From: Anaerolineae bacterium
GTDB taxonomy: Bacteria > Chloroflexota > Anaerolineae > Anaerolineales > Villigracilaceae
DNA: 6,189 nucleotides
NCBI GenBank assembly: GCA_003158885.1
Contig: PMLN01000246.1
Coordinates: 1 to 6,189 of the forward strand
Reading direction: 5' to 3'
This document shows positions 5,039 through 6,189 of this stretch, piece by piece (positions within the stretch are counted from its first letter, which is position 1; the number at the start of each line of letters is the position of its first letter). The notes beneath the pieces are model-generated. The model saw nothing but the letters and a program-made list of their open reading frames with translations. It did not search any database and was not told the origin of the DNA. The position numbers and the translations under genes were made by a program.

Positions 5039-6052
5039 ATGAAAATTCTCTTCATCGGTGGTACCGGTCTGATCAGTTCGGCTTGTTCCGAGCTGGCCGT
5101 GGCGCGCGGACACCAATTATTCATTTTGAATCGTTCCGTCTCGGCCAAACATCCTCTTCCCAAAGGCGCGACCTTGCTGCAAGGCGATGTTCACGCCGAC
5201 GCCTCGCGTCTCTCCGCGCTCTTGGCGGGTCGCCATTTTGACGCGGTGGTGGACTTTATCGCCTTTACTGTGGAGGACGTCCAGCGCGATATCGATCTTT
5301 TCCGCGGGCTGACGGATCAATTCGTCTTTATCAGTTCTGCCTCCGCCTATCAAAAGCCGCCCAAGGGTTATCTCATCACCGAAGAGACGCCCCTTGAAAA
5401 TCCCTTCTGGCAATATTCACGTGACAAGATTGCCTGCGAAGAACTTTTGATGAAAGCCTTCCGTGAAGAGAATTTCCCGGTGACGGTTATCCGCCCTTCG
5501 TTGACGTATGGCCCCTCGCAAATCCCGCTTTCCGTGAACAGTTGGGCGTATCCGTGGACGGCCATCGACCGCATGAAGCGCGGCCAAAAGATCATCGTCC
5601 CCGGTGACGGCACCTCCCTGTGGGTGCTGACCTGGAATGCCGATTTTGCCAAAGGCCTGCTCGGTTTGTTGGGCAATCCCAAGGCGCTGGGACAGGCCTT
5701 TCACATTACCTCGGATGAAGTCTTATCCTGGGATCAAATCTATCTCGAAGTGTACAAAGCCCTTGGCCTCCAGCCGAACATCGTGCATATCCCCTCGGAT
5801 TTGATCGCCGCCTATTGGCCTGACGCCGTCGGCAGTTTGATCGGCGATAAAGCCAACAGCGCCGTCTTCGATAACTCCCGGATCAAGCGCCTGGTTCCTG
5901 ATTTTCAGTGTGAAGTAAATTGGGCGGAAGGTGTGCGCCGTTCGATCCAATGGCATGCGGCTCACCCGGAATTTCAAACGCTTGACACGGAAATGAACGC
6001 CATCTGGGATACGATCATCGCCGCCTACGCAAAAGCATTGCCTTCAAGCTAA
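5039..6052 (+). CDS. NAD(P)-dependent epimerase/dehydratase-like protein (extended SDR family)
   Basis: Soluble 337-residue oxidoreductase of the short-chain dehydrogenase/reductase superfamily, extended type. The N-terminal Rossmann fold has the nucleotide motif GGTGLIS (7-13) on the first strand, Asp50 after the third strand, and SSASAY (99-104). The catalytic pair is Tyr126 and Lys130 in QYSRDK, so chemistry should be intact. RPSLTYGP (152-159) marks the start of the substrate-binding part, and ITSDEVLSWDQIYLEVYKALG (223-243) is typical of sugar-nucleotide epimerase/dehydratase relatives. The substrate cannot be read from sequence. The third glycine of the usual GxxGxxG is Ser13, as in atypical or CSP41-like members. 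GAGAGG (5028-5033) lies 5 bases before the ATG. It lies 252 bp after rarD with repeats between, so joint transcription is possible but not shown. Confidence 0.92.
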   Translation: MKILFIGGTGLISSACSELAVARGHQLFILNRSVSAKHPLPKGATLLQGDVHADASRLSALLAGRHFDAVVDFIAFTVEDVQRDIDLFRGLTDQFVFISSASAYQKPPKGYLITEETPLENPFWQYSRDKIACEELLMKAFREENFPVTVIRPSLTYGPSQIPLSVNSWAYPWTAIDRMKRGQKIIVPGDGTSLWVLTWNADFAKGLLGLLGNPKALGQAFHITSDEVLSWDQIYLEVYKALGLQPNIVHIPSDLIAAYWPDAVGSLIGDKANSAVFDNSRIKRLVPDFQCEVNWAEGVRRSIQWHAAHPEFQTLDTEMNAIWDTIIAAYAKALPSS

Positions 6053-6066
6053 TGGCTTTGTCAGGT

Positions 6067-6149
6067 CAAAGAACGAACCGCCAAGGGCGCTACCCTCAAA
6101 GGACGAGGGCAGGCGGCCGCGAAGAAAAAAAGAAACTTAGCGTTCTTTG
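6067..6149. repeat. Fold-back element downstream of the dehydrogenase gene
   Basis: CAAAGAACG (6067-6075) and CGTTCTTTG (6141-6149) form a perfect 9-bp outer inverted repeat. Inside, CCGCC (6078-6082) pairs with GGCGG (6112-6116), and CCCTC (6093-6097) pairs with GAGGG (6105-6109) around a 7-base loop. It starts 15 bases after the dehydrogenase stop. The inner stem is followed by an A-rich run (6121-6135) rather than T residues, so it is not a classic intrinsic terminator on the plus strand. ATGGCTTT occurs on both sides (6052-6059 and 6151-6158). Probably a dispersed repeat; the rest of the window to 6189 holds no gene. Confidence 0.5.
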
Positions 6150-6189
6150 CATGGCTTTTGCAAAGTCAGGAAATCTCACTGCTGATCTT

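Noticed and set aside
4501..5116. Open frames over the rarD-dehydrogenase gap
   Set aside because: They translate repeat copies 2-4 and the antisense of the flanking genes, with no domain and no start signal.
6078..6135. Intrinsic terminator after the dehydrogenase
   Set aside because: The stem is plausible but is followed by an A-rich run, not T residues, on the plus strand, so it was recorded as part of a fold-back repeat.

Overview
The window looks like a chromosomal segment from a bacterium of moderate GC content with roomy, repeat-rich intergenic DNA. A eukaryotic-type Ser/Thr kinase next to an FHA/winged-helix regulator, together with dispersed hairpin repeats of this kind, would fit Chloroflexota (Anaerolineae-like). 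That assignment is an inference from gene content; there is no rRNA or marker gene here to prove it.

Layout. 1-346 holds no convincing gene: it carries a fold-back repeat (32-166), a 7-bp tandem repeat (223-250) and a strong hairpin (271-305). 347-3389 is a three-gene block on the minus strand, read from right to left: an FHA plus OmpR/PhoB-type winged-helix protein (2769-3389), a membrane-anchored Ser/Thr protein kinase (1157-2674), and a polytopic membrane protein whose N-terminus resembles LiaI/LiaF-type transmembrane regions (347-1060). 3390-3877 is a divergent intergenic region with a promoter-like inverted repeat at its left end and a patchwork of inverted repeats after it. On the plus strand follow a RarD-family EamA transporter (3878-4786), a 252-bp gap made almost wholly of three modular repeat copies, and an extended short-chain dehydrogenase/epimerase (5039-6052). 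The last 137 bases hold another fold-back element and no gene.

How the genes may work together. The minus-strand trio reads as a self-contained signalling unit: a kinase with a membrane sensor tail, a DNA-binding protein able to read phosphothreonine through its FHA domain, and a membrane partner. The most notable observation is that the kinase tail and the neighbouring membrane protein share the same transmembrane module. Their Trp, Ile-Pro and Trp-Pro landmarks align without a gap for about 78 residues, and the module repeats every 53 residues within the membrane protein. I infer a shared sensing or pairing domain. RarD and the dehydrogenase point the same way but are separated by repeats, and nothing ties them functionally to the kinase unit.

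The second theme is the repeats. Four copies of a modular element (3666-3793, 4791-4885, 4894-4976, 4985-5012) share outer ends and carry different internal hairpin cassettes. In one copy the arms of a cassette hairpin are swapped while pairing is kept.
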